Shown one piece after another: positions 1 to 7,201 of a stretch of 64,000 nt of DNA. This DNA is from UBA5704 sp036264355. GTDB taxonomy: Bacteria > Acidobacteriota > Thermoanaerobaculia > Multivoradales > UBA5704. Position 1 is the first letter of the stretch. Each line of letters starts with the position of its first letter. The stretch spans positions 1 to 64,000 of the forward strand of contig DATARD010000198.1 in NCBI GenBank assembly GCA_036264355.1, in the 5' to 3' direction. The notes under the pieces are model-generated. The model did no database searches. It worked only from the letters and a program-made list of their open reading frames with translations, and had not been told where the DNA came from. The position numbers were made by a program, and so were the translations under genes.

Positions 1-354
1 GAGAGCCTTCTGGAAGAGGTGATCGCCGGCGACCTCGAACACGGGTTGGTGAAGGACTACTATCTGGATCTGCTGTATCTCTGCGGCTTCCATCTCCGTC
101 AGGGGCGGAAGGACGCGGCGGTCGCCGTCTGCAGGCGCGGCGGTGAAGACCTCTCCCGGCTGGTCGACGACGAGGCGCGGCAAGAGCCGTCGCATGCTCA
201 GATGCGGGACGTGTGGAAGAGCCTGGAGCGGGAGATCAGGACGGGGAAGGCCGATCTCGGCGCCTTGCCGGTGCTCAAAAACTACATCAAGGCCCACTGG
301 AAGGCCCCGGCGGACAAGGTGCCCTCGTTCAGCTCTTCCCAGCCCTCCGCGTGA
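1..354 (+). CDS. C-terminal end of a helical (TPR-like) protein, cut by window start
   Basis: The frame is open from the first base (Glu-Ser-Leu-Leu-Glu-Glu...) and ends at TGA 352-354, so the true start lies outside. A GTG at 19 is an internal codon more likely than a start. The 117 visible residues look all-helical: a YYLDLLYLCGFHLRQGRKDAAVAVCRR segment has the helix-turn-helix pattern of a tetratricopeptide-like pair, followed by a charged helix and a short tail ending KVPSFSSSQPSA. I cannot name the protein. The reading frame has good third-position GC, unlike the repeat-rich sequence just downstream. Confidence 0.6.
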   Translation, partial: ESLLEEVIAGDLEHGLVKDYYLDLLYLCGFHLRQGRKDAAVAVCRRGGEDLSRLVDDEARQEPSHAQMRDVWKSLEREIRTGKADLGALPVLKNYIKAHWKAPADKVPSFSSSQPSA

Positions 355-418
355 GAGCACGCCGCCGTGACCGCGGCCGAGACGGTGGCGACCACACCCA
401 CGGCAGCGGAAGCGAGAG

Positions 419-711
419 CCGGCTCATCCGCTGCTGAACCCGCGCCGCCCGCCGCGGGCGCCGGCTCGCCCGGGACGAAACCGGCGGGTCACACACCGCA
501 CCCGGCTCACCCGCTGCGCAACCGGCGGGTGCCGGCACGAAACCCGGGAAGCCCGCTCCGGGACTCGGCGGTTCGAAGGTCTCACCCGGCGGGTTGCAAC
601 ACAAACCCGTGGGTAACAACACAAAACCCGCCGGTTCCAGCTTGGGACCCGCGGGTGGTGAAGCGGGCGCCGCGGGTCTTGTGCCGGGAGCCGGCGGCTT
701 TTTTGCAGGTC
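419..711. repeat. Array A: 21-bp phased repeat, anchor ACCCGGCGGGT
   Basis: A CCGG or CCGC core sits at 419, 440, 461, 481, 502, 522, 544, 565, 586, 607, 628, 649, 670 and 691. Nearly every step is exactly 21 bp; there are 20- or 22-bp slips near 481-544. The anchor ACCC-S-GGGT is self-complementary; the rest of each unit differs from copy to copy. No reading frame survives the slips, so it is not a coding repeat. Bases 355-418 hold no recognisable gene. Confidence 0.8.
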
Positions 712-762
712 GGAGCGTTAGCGCCGGCCCAGCAAAAGAATCCTTGAGGCTCTCGCCGCCGG

Positions 763-936
763 GTGCTTCCGGACAGCCCCTTCTTCAAGGACGCCGACTT
801 ACTGAGCTACAACGCCTGGCAGCTCGCCGTCGTCGACGCTCTCCCCGCAACTGGCGCCTGGGAGCTCGTGTCGCGGCAAGCCTGCGGCTTGGGGCTGGAG
901 CTGCTCACCTTCCGCCCGGCAGTCATCCGCAACCCG
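763..936 (+). other. Possible coding remnant between arrays A and B
   Basis: One frame reads like protein (for example SPFFKDADLLSYNAWQLAVV and ACGLGLELLTFRPAV) and then runs in frame into array B. It has no ribosome binding site and no family that I recognise, and its continuation lies antisense to a clear vapBC pair. It may be the 3' end of a lost gene. Apart from this the interval 712-936 looks empty. Confidence 0.2.
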
Positions 937-1146
937 CAGACCACAGGGATCGAGGCGCAGACTCTGGGGATTGAGGCGCAGACAGTGGGGAGCGAGCCGC
1001 AGACTGTGGGGATTGAGCCGCAGACGCTGGGGAGCGAGCCGCAGACCATGGGGAGCGAGTTGCAGACCCTGGGGATTGGGGCGCAGACAGTGGGGATTGA
1101 GCCGCAGACTGTGGGGAGCGAGTCGCAGACAGTAGGGAGCGAGCCG
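937..1146. repeat. Array B: ten tandem 21-bp units
   Basis: Ten uninterrupted units of 21 bp start with CAGAC and follow the pattern CAGACnnTGGGGAnnGAGCCG, with no spacers. Variation is concentrated at three places: the two or three bases after CAGAC, a dimorphic dinucleotide after GGGGA (TT or GC), and the base before the final CG. Because 21 is a multiple of three it can be read as a heptapeptide repeat (QT-x-G-I/S-E-P/A), but there is no credible gene around it. It ends 36 bp from the 3' end of vapC. Confidence 0.9.
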
Positions 1147-1182
1147 CAGGAGGCCATCCTTTGGGGTGGCCTTCGTCGAAGG

Positions 1183-1590
1183 TTATACCTGGATGCGGCC
1201 TACGCATACCACCTCGACACCCAGAGAAGGGGCCCGGGCCAAGCGAGCGTCTGCCGTCACGAACAAAGCGTCCAGCCGCCGGGCCAGAGCGACATAGAGA
1301 GCGTCGCGAAGAGACAGATTGTGACGAAGCTCCCAGACAGTCGCGAGAAAAGGTGGCAAAGCGTAACGGGCAAACGGAGCACGCGCCAACTCGGCCAGAG
1401 CAGGCTCCACCAAACCTTCCGCGAGCTCGCCGGACCGCACGAGCCGGCCAAGCGCCGAGAAGACTTCGGCGTCGAAATGACCTGGCACGATGACTTGACC
1501 ACCTCGCAGGGCCGCTTCCGCCCGACCACCGGCAGGGGTCCGCAGCAGAAGCTCTACGGCCGCCGAGGCGTCAAGAACGATCAAGGACAT
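1183..1590 (-). CDS. vapC: VapC-type PIN-domain toxin
   Basis: A 135-residue single PIN domain, the usual size for VapC RNases. It begins MSLIVLDASAAVELLL, giving the first acidic residue (Asp in VLDAS). A Glu follows in DAEVFSALGRL, and the third site lies in LSLRDALYVALARRLDALFV with the downstream TADARL Asp. These four acidic positions bind Mg2+ in the family. Such toxins cut structured RNA and are held inactive by their antitoxin. The start overlaps the 3' end of the antitoxin gene by 20 bp, implying translational coupling. Confidence 0.9.
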   Translation of the reverse strand: MSLIVLDASAAVELLLRTPAGGRAEAALRGGQVIVPGHFDAEVFSALGRLVRSGELAEGLVEPALAELARAPFARYALPPFLATVWELRHNLSLRDALYVALARRLDALFVTADARLARAPSLGVEVVCVGRIQV

Positions 1591-1834
1591 CGGCCAGTGC
1601 GGCTTCTTCAGCCTCGCGAGCTTGGCGAACTGCCTCAGCCGCTGAAGAGAACAGCGAGACGGGAGTCAATTGCTCCAGGCCGTCAAGCCACTCGTCCAAG
1701 GTCGGCCGCCGGCAATGCTCCCGCAAGATCTCGAGAGCGTATTGGCGTAGGCTGATGCCACGTGTTGCAGCTCGCTGACGCAGAGTCTCGTGAATTTCCT
1801 GGGGAAGATCGCGGATTTGCAGATGAACGGCCAT
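1571..1834 (-). CDS. vapB: VapB/FitA-like ribbon-helix-helix antitoxin
   Basis: An 87-residue protein from MAVHLQIRDLPQEIHETLRQ. The N-terminal beta strand followed by two helices (RAATRGISLRQYALEILREH) is the FitA-type ribbon-helix-helix DNA-binding fold. The C-terminal tail is acidic and alanine-rich (EAVRQAREAEEAALADVLD) and would wrap around the PIN toxin. I prefer this ATG over an upstream one at 1897, because the upstream extension is Cys/Ala-rich and does not resemble the family. It should repress its own promoter with VapC. Confidence 0.85.
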   Translation of the reverse strand: MAVHLQIRDLPQEIHETLRQRAATRGISLRQYALEILREHCRRPTLDEWLDGLEQLTPVSLFSSAAEAVRQAREAEEAALADVLDRS

Positions 1835-1866
1835 GCAGGAAGCGTAGCAGCTTGCGGCCCTGCATG
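1832..1866. promoter_or_regulatory. Inverted repeat over the vapB start, candidate operator
   Basis: CATGCAGG (1832-1839) and CCTGCATG (1859-1866) form a perfect 8-bp inverted repeat with a 19-bp loop. The vapB start codon lies in the left arm. A further GCATG follows at 1873. VapB-type antitoxins bind such palindromes, so this may be the autoregulatory operator or a translation-blocking hairpin. Confidence 0.4.
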
Positions 1867-1889
1867 CAATCTGCATGAAGGCAGCGCTC

Positions 1890-1955
1890 GGGTGCAAGTT
1901 GCCAGCCGTGTCTGCGCAGAGCCCCGCAGAGCTGCGCGCCCGTAACGACTTTCAA
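1890..1955 (-). pseudogene. hicA: HicA mRNA interferase, 5' fragment only
   Basis: Starting with TTG at 1955 the frame reads MKVVTGAQLCGALRRHGWQL, the typical opening of HicA (MK-x-x-x-G-x-x-L-x-x-x-L-x-x-x-G-W). HicA is a 60-90 residue double-stranded-RNA-binding-fold RNase. Homology stops after about 22 residues. The catalytic His region is missing, and the sequence runs into the vapB upstream region. The TTG overlaps the hicB stop (TTGA), the usual coupling of a hicBA pair. The toxin is therefore dead. Confidence 0.6.
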
Positions 1956-2143
1956 GCAGCGATTTCCAGCAATCCAACACGGACATCGTCGGAGGCGAGG
2001 TCCAGATGGCAGGCAATGGCCTCGCTGAGGTTGTGGTACACCTCATCAAGGGTATCGCCCTGAGTAAAGCAGCCTGGCAGGGCGGGAACCTCAGCCCAAT
2101 AACCACCCTTCTCGTCCGCATGGACCACTGCCTTGAAGGCAAT
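1952..2143 (-). CDS. hicB: HicB-like antitoxin with uncertain N-terminus
   Basis: The core GGYWAEVPALPGCFTQGDTL is the HicB signature, a partial RNase H fold that covers HicA, followed by the helix LDEVYHNLSEAIACHLDLA. The C-terminus is short (63 residues from Ile2143) and has no DNA-binding domain. No ATG precedes the fold. The candidates are an ATT at 2143, a GTG further in, or a long frame that reads through the antisense of the aldehyde dehydrogenase fragment. The N-terminus was probably lost at that junction. With HicA truncated this is an orphan antitoxin. Confidence 0.6.
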   Translation of the reverse strand: MAFKAVVHADEKGGYWAEVPALPGCFTQGDTLDEVYHNLSEAIACHLDLASDDVRVGLLEIAA

Positions 2144-2197
2144 GGGCGCTGCGGCGGGCCTTGCAGGACGCGGAGGGGGACCTTCGCCCTCCTCTTC

Positions 2198-2347
2198 GAC
2201 GCCGGACACGAGGTGGGAAAAGCACTCGTCCGGCATCCGCGGGTCGCCGCCGTCGCCTTCACCGGCTCGCGGGCCAGCGGCGAAGCCCTGATGCGCCTCG
2301 CCGCGGACCGCCCGCACCCTATCCCCGTCTACGCCGAGATGGGCGGT
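2198..2347 (+). pseudogene. Aldehyde dehydrogenase internal fragment
   Basis: About 50 codons read AGHEVGKALVRHPRVAAVAF, then TGSRASGEAL and PIPVYAEMGG. These match the segment of aldehyde dehydrogenases around the FTGS nucleotide-binding turn and the E-x-G general-base region, closest in memory to alpha-ketoglutaric semialdehyde dehydrogenase. The rest of the roughly 500-residue enzyme, including the catalytic Cys, is absent. The fragment lies opposite the presumed hicB 5' end. From 2348 to 2645 I see no gene, only a possible -10 like TATACT near 2541. Confidence 0.65.
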
Positions 2348-2645
2348 CCTGACCTTTTAGATAGGCGTCGCGGATGCCGGGCGTGAGCAGGGCACCGGCC
2401 GGGGTGGCAGCGGTGCGGGTGGCGAGAAAAGCGTCTCCCGCGGCTCCGGCTCGCCGCCCTCGGAGCCGAAAGGCCCACGCGGCGGCGAGGGTGGAACGAG
2501 GGTGAAGGCGAGGCGCAGAGGCCGATCGGAAAGCCGCTATACTTCGGCCCGGCCGGGTTTCCAGGTCGTGGCCCGGTCCGCGAGCCGAGCCCGAGCAGCT
2601 CCGGGGAGCTCGGCGCACAGCGTCGGCGCTCCGACTCTCTGCTCC

Positions 2646-2815
2646 TGAGAGTCCCACTCTCTGCCCTTGAGAGTCCCACTCTCGACGACGAAGAGTCCCA
2701 CTCTCTGCGGCTGAGAGTCCCACTCTCACCGGCAAAGAGTCCCACCCTCTGCCGCTGGGACTCCCACTCTCAGCCGCAGAGAGTGGGATACTCAGCCGTA
2801 GAGACTCCTACCCTC
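2646..2815. repeat. Array C: 22-bp phased hairpin repeat
   Basis: The motif GAGAGTCCCACTCTC recurs every 22 bp exactly. The central T or its equivalent falls at 2651/2673/2695/2717/2739, with degenerate copies at 2761, 2783 and 2805. Each unit contains a 6-bp inverted repeat (GAGAGT and ACTCTC) around CCC, so each transcribed unit could form a hairpin. The 7-bp linkers vary. The seventh unit has the complementary orientation (GAGAGTGGGAT). A 22-bp period rules out a coding repeat. The array ends against a NarK fragment. Confidence 0.85.
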
Positions 2816-2824
2816 TGCCGCTGA

Positions 2825-3233
2825 GTGCGCGGCCGGAGTCCACCGCGAAACGTAGCCGACGCCGACCGGAAACGCCGAGCCGGCGAGGCCCAGGAAGAAC
2901 GCCACCAGCAGCAGCTCCCGATAGCTCGCCACATGCGGCACCAGCCACGCCGGCAGGGCCACGGCGATCAGCAGCACGGTGAAGATCAACCGCCCCCCGA
3001 AGCGATCCGCCAGCATGCCGACCGGCAGGCGGCCGAGCGAGCCGAGAAGCACCGGGATGGCGATCAGCAACGAAGTCTGGCTCGGCGAGAGCGAAAACAG
3101 CTCGCGGAACCGCGGCGCGAACGCCGAGATCAGTCCCCAGGCGGCGAAGGAGACGGCGAACGAAAGGGTGCCCAGCGCCAGAGGGCGGGCGTTGGAGGGG
3201 CGGCGGAAGATCTCGGGTCGTTCATCGCGGATC
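2825..3233 (-). pseudogene. narK: NarK-type nitrate/nitrite MFS transporter, N-terminal fragment
   Basis: One frame reads LALGTLSFAVSFAAWGLISA, then IAIPVLLGSLGRLPVGMLAD and GLAGSAFPVGVGYVSRW. This is TM1 to about TM4 of the NNP family, including the MFS loop G-x-L-x-D-R-x-G-G-R. Only about 135 of some 430 residues exist. No start codon precedes TM1 in this frame, and after RWTPA the frame runs into array C. It cannot make a working transporter. Confidence 0.7.
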
Positions 3234-3364
3234 GACTTATATCGTAGAACGAGGGAATGAAGACACTACGTCCGGGCGGGAACGGCCCCGCTCTTTGGGG
3301 TAGGAAGCGACCTCTTGGCGCAAGGAAAAACGAAGACGGAGGCCTGATATATAGTCGGGAGACC

Positions 3365-4708
3365 ATGCTGCTCAACGTTGAGGGGACTCCGTACTACCTT
3401 GCGAACGGAGCTGGCACGAGAGCGATCCAGTCCACCATTCGAGAGCTTACGGAGCGGGTGGAGTTGCTTCGCACGCAAGGCAAGCTGACCGATTCAACGC
3501 TCCACGAGTACTACGGAGAGAAGCGCTTCGAGCAGATCGCCGAGTCCAACGCCCTCGAGGGCAGCACACTCTCAGTTGGCGAAACTGAGCTCGCCGTGCT
3601 CAAGGGGATTACCGTCAGCGGCCATGATCCGGGTTTTTCGCGGGATGCTCAGGCGCTCGCCAGAGCGCTCGACAAGCTGGCCGAGATGGCGCGAATCAAA
3701 GTGCCCACAGACATTGAGCAAGTCAAGCTTCTGCACGAGCTGATCCTTGGCGGCCGCCCCACCGCAGGTGTGTTTCGCGCCGGAGAGGTGCGCATCCGCG
3801 GCTCCAAGCACGTACCGCCCCGGACCTGGCCCGAGATCATGGGGCAGATGGAGCAATGGCAGGCATGGTCCCGGAACAACGCAGACGCGCCGACGCTACT
3901 CCGCGCGTCGGTTCTCCATGCATGGCTGGAGCACATTCATCCCTTTCAGGATGGCAACGGGCGCACAGGGAGAGCGGTCACGAACCTGGAGCTCGTCCGA
4001 GCGGGATACCCGCCCATCATCCTCCGGCGCAAGGATCGGGACCAGTACCTGGACGCCCTTGGGCGTGCGGACGAGGGCGATCTCGGCGCCCTGATCGATC
4101 TCATGGCCGGGCGCACGGAGGATGCGCTCCGCGATCTGGAGCGCGTTGCTCAGCGGACACAGGGATACGACCTGCAGAGAGAGAGACTTCGGCGTGCGCA
4201 GTCCAATCGGCTGGCCTTGTGGAATGCGGGCGTCCATCTCCTCTTCGCGGGCATCAGATCGAATCTCGCTGATCGCTTTGGTGATCGCCTTGATGGCAGA
4301 GGCGTCGAGATGCGCGAGTACGACCCGCTGAGCGTCGAGGATTTTATTGACTTGTGCGAGGGGCGCTTCGTTCGTCTCAGTTGGGCATTCACCATTCGGT
4401 GCCACGTCCCTGGGATGCCCAGGATTGAGCTTCTGGCCTGGGCGAGCGTGATGGACGAAGCCCTGCGTGCTCGACTCGCGCAAGAGCCTGGACGTCCTGC
4501 CCTCATGTGGTCTGTGCCCAACCCTGTGGGATATCCGCCGTGGACGAGGGCAGGCAACGTCTCTCCTGGAGGCGAGCAGATGACGATCCACAGAGATCGT
4601 TGGATCGTCGTGCGCGACGGAAAGCTCCTGGAGCTGTCGCCCTCTGAGCTCGCGGCGAAAATCGCAGAGGACATCGCGGAGAGAGCTATCCCACCAGGCA
4701 CGCTGTGA
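3365..4708 (+). CDS. Fic-domain protein (AMPylase-like), class II layout
   Basis: 447 residues from ATG 3365; an ATG at 3257 would add 36 unlikely residues. The Fic core HPFQDGNGRTGR has the catalytic His at residue 192. An inhibitory (S/T)xxxE(G/N) motif, SNALEG, lies at 61-66, upstream of the core, so the protein should be self-inhibited (class II). Fic enzymes move AMP or a related group from a nucleotide onto Tyr, Ser or Thr side chains of target proteins. The C-terminal 170 residues are not recognised. Local GC is lower than in neighbours, consistent with recent transfer, and it stands alone without a small fic antitoxin gene. Confidence 0.85.
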   Translation: MLLNVEGTPYYLANGAGTRAIQSTIRELTERVELLRTQGKLTDSTLHEYYGEKRFEQIAESNALEGSTLSVGETELAVLKGITVSGHDPGFSRDAQALARALDKLAEMARIKVPTDIEQVKLLHELILGGRPTAGVFRAGEVRIRGSKHVPPRTWPEIMGQMEQWQAWSRNNADAPTLLRASVLHAWLEHIHPFQDGNGRTGRAVTNLELVRAGYPPIILRRKDRDQYLDALGRADEGDLGALIDLMAGRTEDALRDLERVAQRTQGYDLQRERLRRAQSNRLALWNAGVHLLFAGIRSNLADRFGDRLDGRGVEMREYDPLSVEDFIDLCEGRFVRLSWAFTIRCHVPGMPRIELLAWASVMDEALRARLAQEPGRPALMWSVPNPVGYPPWTRAGNVSPGGEQMTIHRDRWIVVRDGKLLELSPSELAAKIAEDIAERAIPPGTL

Positions 4709-4715
4709 CCGTCCC

Positions 4716-4949
4716 TCAGCCCGCGGTGGCGGGCTTGCAGCGGACGAGCTGGCCGTCCTCGGTCACCTCGACGCCGTCCGGCTCGTAGCCCTTGGCCAGC
4801 AGGCGGTCGGCCAGGATGGAGAGCGCGATGTCCGAAGGGACAGAGTTTCCCTGCAAGCTGAGCCGGTCGGGCACCTTGAGGGTGACGGTGGTCTTGGCTT
4901 CGGGGAGAGAGTCGATCTCGCGCAACACAGACTCGATGGGGTGTCGCAT
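4716..4949 (-). CDS. Small conserved-looking protein, unknown
   Basis: 77 residues beginning MRHPIESVLREIDSLPEAKT. It is a compact alpha/beta sequence with no Cys, no signal peptide and no membrane segment. TVTLKVPDRLSLQGNSVPSD followed by IALSILADRLLAKGYEPDGV suggests a strand pair and a helix. It is convergent with the Fic gene (gap 7 bp) and 104 bp downstream of the second vapC on the same strand. I do not recognise the family. Confidence 0.45.
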   Translation of the reverse strand: MRHPIESVLREIDSLPEAKTTVTLKVPDRLSLQGNSVPSDIALSILADRLLAKGYEPDGVEVTEDGQLVRCKPATAG

Positions 4950-5052
4950 AGAGCCCTCGGAGGGAGAGATGGCCGCAGAAGGATACATCCAGAGACCACG
5001 CCACGCCACCCCCCCGCGGGGTAGGTACCAGGGTCCATACTGCTGGCCTGGC

Positions 5053-5499
5053 TCAGGCAAGCCAGTTTTCGAGCTGCAACCGAGGATCCAGCTCACGCAA
5101 GTCAGGATAGAGCGTATCCGCACTGATCAGGACGCAGCCGTTCGCGATCGAGATCGCGGCGATCATGAGATCGATGTTGTGGAGCTTTGTCGTCTTATCC
5201 TTCAGGCTGCGCGCGATCCGAAGCTTCGCTTTCAGCTCCCCGAAGACCCGCGCGGCTTCGACTGTGAGGGGGAGGATTTCAAAATCAGCTTGCAGATCTT
5301 GGATCCGTTCCCGGAGAGCAGGTTTCTTCTCCCCGGGAGCGTTGGCATGACCGTACTCGAGCTCGAAGATGGCGAGGATCGAAATGAAGACGTAGTCGGA
5401 ATCAGTAAGAGTCGCGATCCGGCGCGCGATGGCTCGATGGCCCGGCGCCGCCGGCTCGTAGAGATCAGAGAGACTGTCGGAGTCGAGAAGAAACCTCAT
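5053..5499 (-). CDS. vapC: VapC-type PIN-domain toxin, second copy
   Basis: 148 residues. The PIN acidic positions are visible: MRFLLDSDSLSDL (first Asp), ILAIFELEYGHA (Glu), KLHNIDLMIAA (Asp) and ISADTLYPDL (Asp). The family cleaves RNA. The ATG overlaps the stop of the upstream antitoxin, so the pair is coupled. Its sequence is not close to the other two VapC proteins in the window, so it is not a recent duplication. Confidence 0.88.
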   Translation of the reverse strand: MRFLLDSDSLSDLYEPAAPGHRAIARRIATLTDSDYVFISILAIFELEYGHANAPGEKKPALRERIQDLQADFEILPLTVEAARVFGELKAKLRIARSLKDKTTKLHNIDLMIAAISIANGCVLISADTLYPDLRELDPRLQLENWLA

Positions 5500-5768
5500 C
5501 AGGACTCGTCGGCCCGGAAATGGAAGCTTTCGCGGAAATCCTCACGATCCTTCTTCAGGGTCTCTCGGTAGTCACCAAGGCCTGTGGACTGGCCCTCGAT
5601 CTTCTCCACCAGCCGGGCCCATTTCGAATGCCGGGCCTGCTGCACCGCAAGCTCCGGCGCCTCTCGCTGAAGCGCGGCGGTGACAGCCCGGAGAACGAAG
5701 TCGTCCCGATCGGCTCTCTGGGAGACTTTTTCCGCCAGTTCGTCGGGCAGTGTGATGGAGAGCTTCAT
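5499..5768 (-). CDS. vapB: Ribbon-helix-helix antitoxin for the second VapC
   Basis: 89 residues from MKLSITLPDELAEKVSQRAD, a classic ribbon-helix-helix start (strand with alternating hydrophobics, then two helices ending VLRAVTAALQRE). The C-terminal half is charged, ending in DREDFRESFHFRADES, and should bind the PIN cleft. An ATG nine codons upstream (5795) is possible but adds a non-family tail. Its promoter would lie in 5769-5822, back to back with the DUF5996 pseudogene. Confidence 0.8.
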   Translation of the reverse strand: MKLSITLPDELAEKVSQRADRDDFVLRAVTAALQREAPELAVQQARHSKWARLVEKIEGQSTGLGDYRETLKKDREDFRESFHFRADES

Positions 5769-5822
5769 GTGTGACCTCGCCCTTGAGGATAGCACGCCCC
5801 CGTTGGCGCTATGATCCCCACC

Positions 5823-6141
5823 ATGAACGCCACGGACGACGAGCTCTGGCCGGCCTTGCCCTACGACACCTGGAAGGACACCTACGCGTCCCCTTCCAGG
5901 AGGACACGGAGCACCACACCTATGACCCCGAGCTCGCGAACCGGTGTTGGCGGATCCTCAGCCAGGTCGAGCGGGTGTTCACCGGCACGCGCTGCCGGTT
6001 CATCGGCAAGTGCAGCCCGGTGCACTTCTTCTGGGGCGCTTTCGATCTCGCCGTCACCCGCTTCTCGGGACGGCCGGCGCCGCCGCGCGAAGGCCCGGCG
6101 TTCATGCGCGAGGCGTATTCGCACGAGGTGATCAGCCACGG
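5823..6141 (+). pseudogene. DUF5996 gene copy with a 325-bp internal deletion
   Basis: The start MNATDDELWPALPYDTWKDT and the segment beginning EDTEHHTYDPELANRCWRIL are nearly identical to the intact gene at 7202-8101. The stretch between TDTYA and PFQE is missing. Aligning the shared TACGC and TTCCAGG points gives 325 missing bases, which shifts the frame. The 3' end is also gone: homology stops after HEVISHG and runs into a GC-rich hairpin at about 6146-6170. Silent differences show the two copies diverged before or after deletion by some time. Confidence 0.85.
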
Positions 6142-6255
6142 GAAGGCGGGGGTTGATCCAGCCCCCCCGCCGTTGTCAGCGACCGATTCAGCGTAGCACA
6201 GGGACTGGACGACAGAGACCCTTCCACATGCTCGGCCCGGGAGGTAGGGAGCCGC

Positions 6256-6462
6256 CTATTGGACGCGAATGAAGCGATGGGACTCTCTCAGATGACTCTT
6301 CAAGGCAAGCAGCCAGGTTCCTCCACCGAGCCTGGTCAGCGCGTAAAGAACAACCAACACCACAATCACGAAGATCACCGCGCGGGGACGTTTCCTCTGA
6401 GGAGGATCTCCTCGGTCATGCGGTGGGTGCCCTTGATGGCCTTTCCTTTTCTTCCTGGACAT
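6256..6462 (-). CDS. Small single-span membrane protein
   Basis: 68 residues. A very basic, His/Pro-rich N-terminus (MSRKKRKGHQGHPPHDRGDP) is followed by one strong transmembrane helix, AVIFVIVVLVVLYALTRLGG, and a short basic tail. The positive-inside rule puts the N-terminus in the cytoplasm. It lies 14 bp downstream of the beta-barrel gene on the same strand, so the two are probably co-transcribed. Function unknown. Confidence 0.55.
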   Translation of the reverse strand: MSRKKRKGHQGHPPHDRGDPPQRKRPRAVIFVIVVLVVLYALTRLGGGTWLLALKSHLRESHRFIRVQ

Positions 6463-6476
6463 CTCGCCGCCGGTCG

Positions 6477-7136
6477 CTAAAAGCCGTACCCCAGTCCCGC
6501 CCCGATCTGCGTATACAAGACCTTGCGGGTCTTCCCTCCGTCGGCGACCTGGAAATCACTCGAGAGGATGCTCCCTTCGGCGCTGAAAAGAAGGCGGCTC
6601 GCGCCGAGGTGGACATCGAACCCTATTTTTCCGCCTTGGGCGAGCTCGTTCTCGCTGGCAGCGAAGGCGCGGGAGAAGTGGACCTGACCGAGGCTCGGGC
6701 CGAAATAGAAGTCGAAGAGGTGACGCCCGTGAACCGGATGGTAGAGGAGAGAGAGCATGTTGTGACGCACGGTGGAGGTCCGAAATTGGGGTGGACGCTC
6801 GTGAGTGACCGGCGAGATGGTCGTCAGCACTTCCTGGAGATCCCCTTGGGAGGAGGTGAAGTCGAGGCTGAGGCCGTGGCCGAGCCGCATCTCCAGGTCG
6901 ACCGCGTACCACTGATCTTTCTCGTAGACGTTGAGGAAGAAGGTGTCCTTGTTGGGGAGCGCACCCGAATCCGAGGTGTCACCGGTCAACGCGGTGTGGT
7001 TGGAGGCAAGGACGCGCAGGGTCAGGCGCGGCTCCTCGGGCTCGGTCTGGGCTTGGGACGCCCCGGACCCGGCCAGCAGCAGGCCGAAAATCAAAAGACC
7101 TCTAAGACTCGTCCAGCGCAAATCCATCCTCGTCAT
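6477..7136 (-). CDS. Outer-membrane beta-barrel protein, unknown role
   Basis: 219 residues. A signal peptide (LLIFGLLLAGSGASQAQ, cleavage after AQA or SQA) is followed by alternating polar/aromatic strands such as FFLNVYEKDQWYAVDLEMRL and HLFDFYFGPSLGQVHFSRA. It closes with the strand TQIGAGLGYGF, a terminal Phe typical of barrel proteins inserted by the BAM complex. Size and pattern fit an 8-stranded OmpW/OmpA-barrel type. No peptidoglycan-binding domain is present. An unrelated or porin-like role cannot be excluded. Confidence 0.7.
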   Translation of the reverse strand: MTRMDLRWTSLRGLLIFGLLLAGSGASQAQTEPEEPRLTLRVLASNHTALTGDTSDSGALPNKDTFFLNVYEKDQWYAVDLEMRLGHGLSLDFTSSQGDLQEVLTTISPVTHERPPQFRTSTVRHNMLSLLYHPVHGRHLFDFYFGPSLGQVHFSRAFAASENELAQGGKIGFDVHLGASRLLFSAEGSILSSDFQVADGGKTRKVLYTQIGAGLGYGF

Positions 7137-7201
7137 CGCGCCCTCCTTGGTCTGTGGGTCGGAGCTCAGAGGTTCACTATAGCAGCGTATGATGCCCCAC
7201 T

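Noticed and set aside
937..1146. CRISPR array
   Set aside because: Units are contiguous and nearly identical with no unique spacers, the period is 21 bp, and no cas gene is present.
763..1755. A 330-residue frame running through array B
   Set aside because: It has no ribosome binding site and lies antisense to clear vapC and vapB genes; the heptapeptide reading follows only from the 21-bp unit.
2319..2745. Two overlapping 138-codon minus-strand frames over array C
   Set aside because: Both are generated by the 22-bp repeat and G+C-rich flank, without start signals or similarity.
3257..3364. Longer Fic protein starting at 3257
   Set aside because: The extra 36 residues show no family similarity, and the ATG at 3365 precedes typical sequence.
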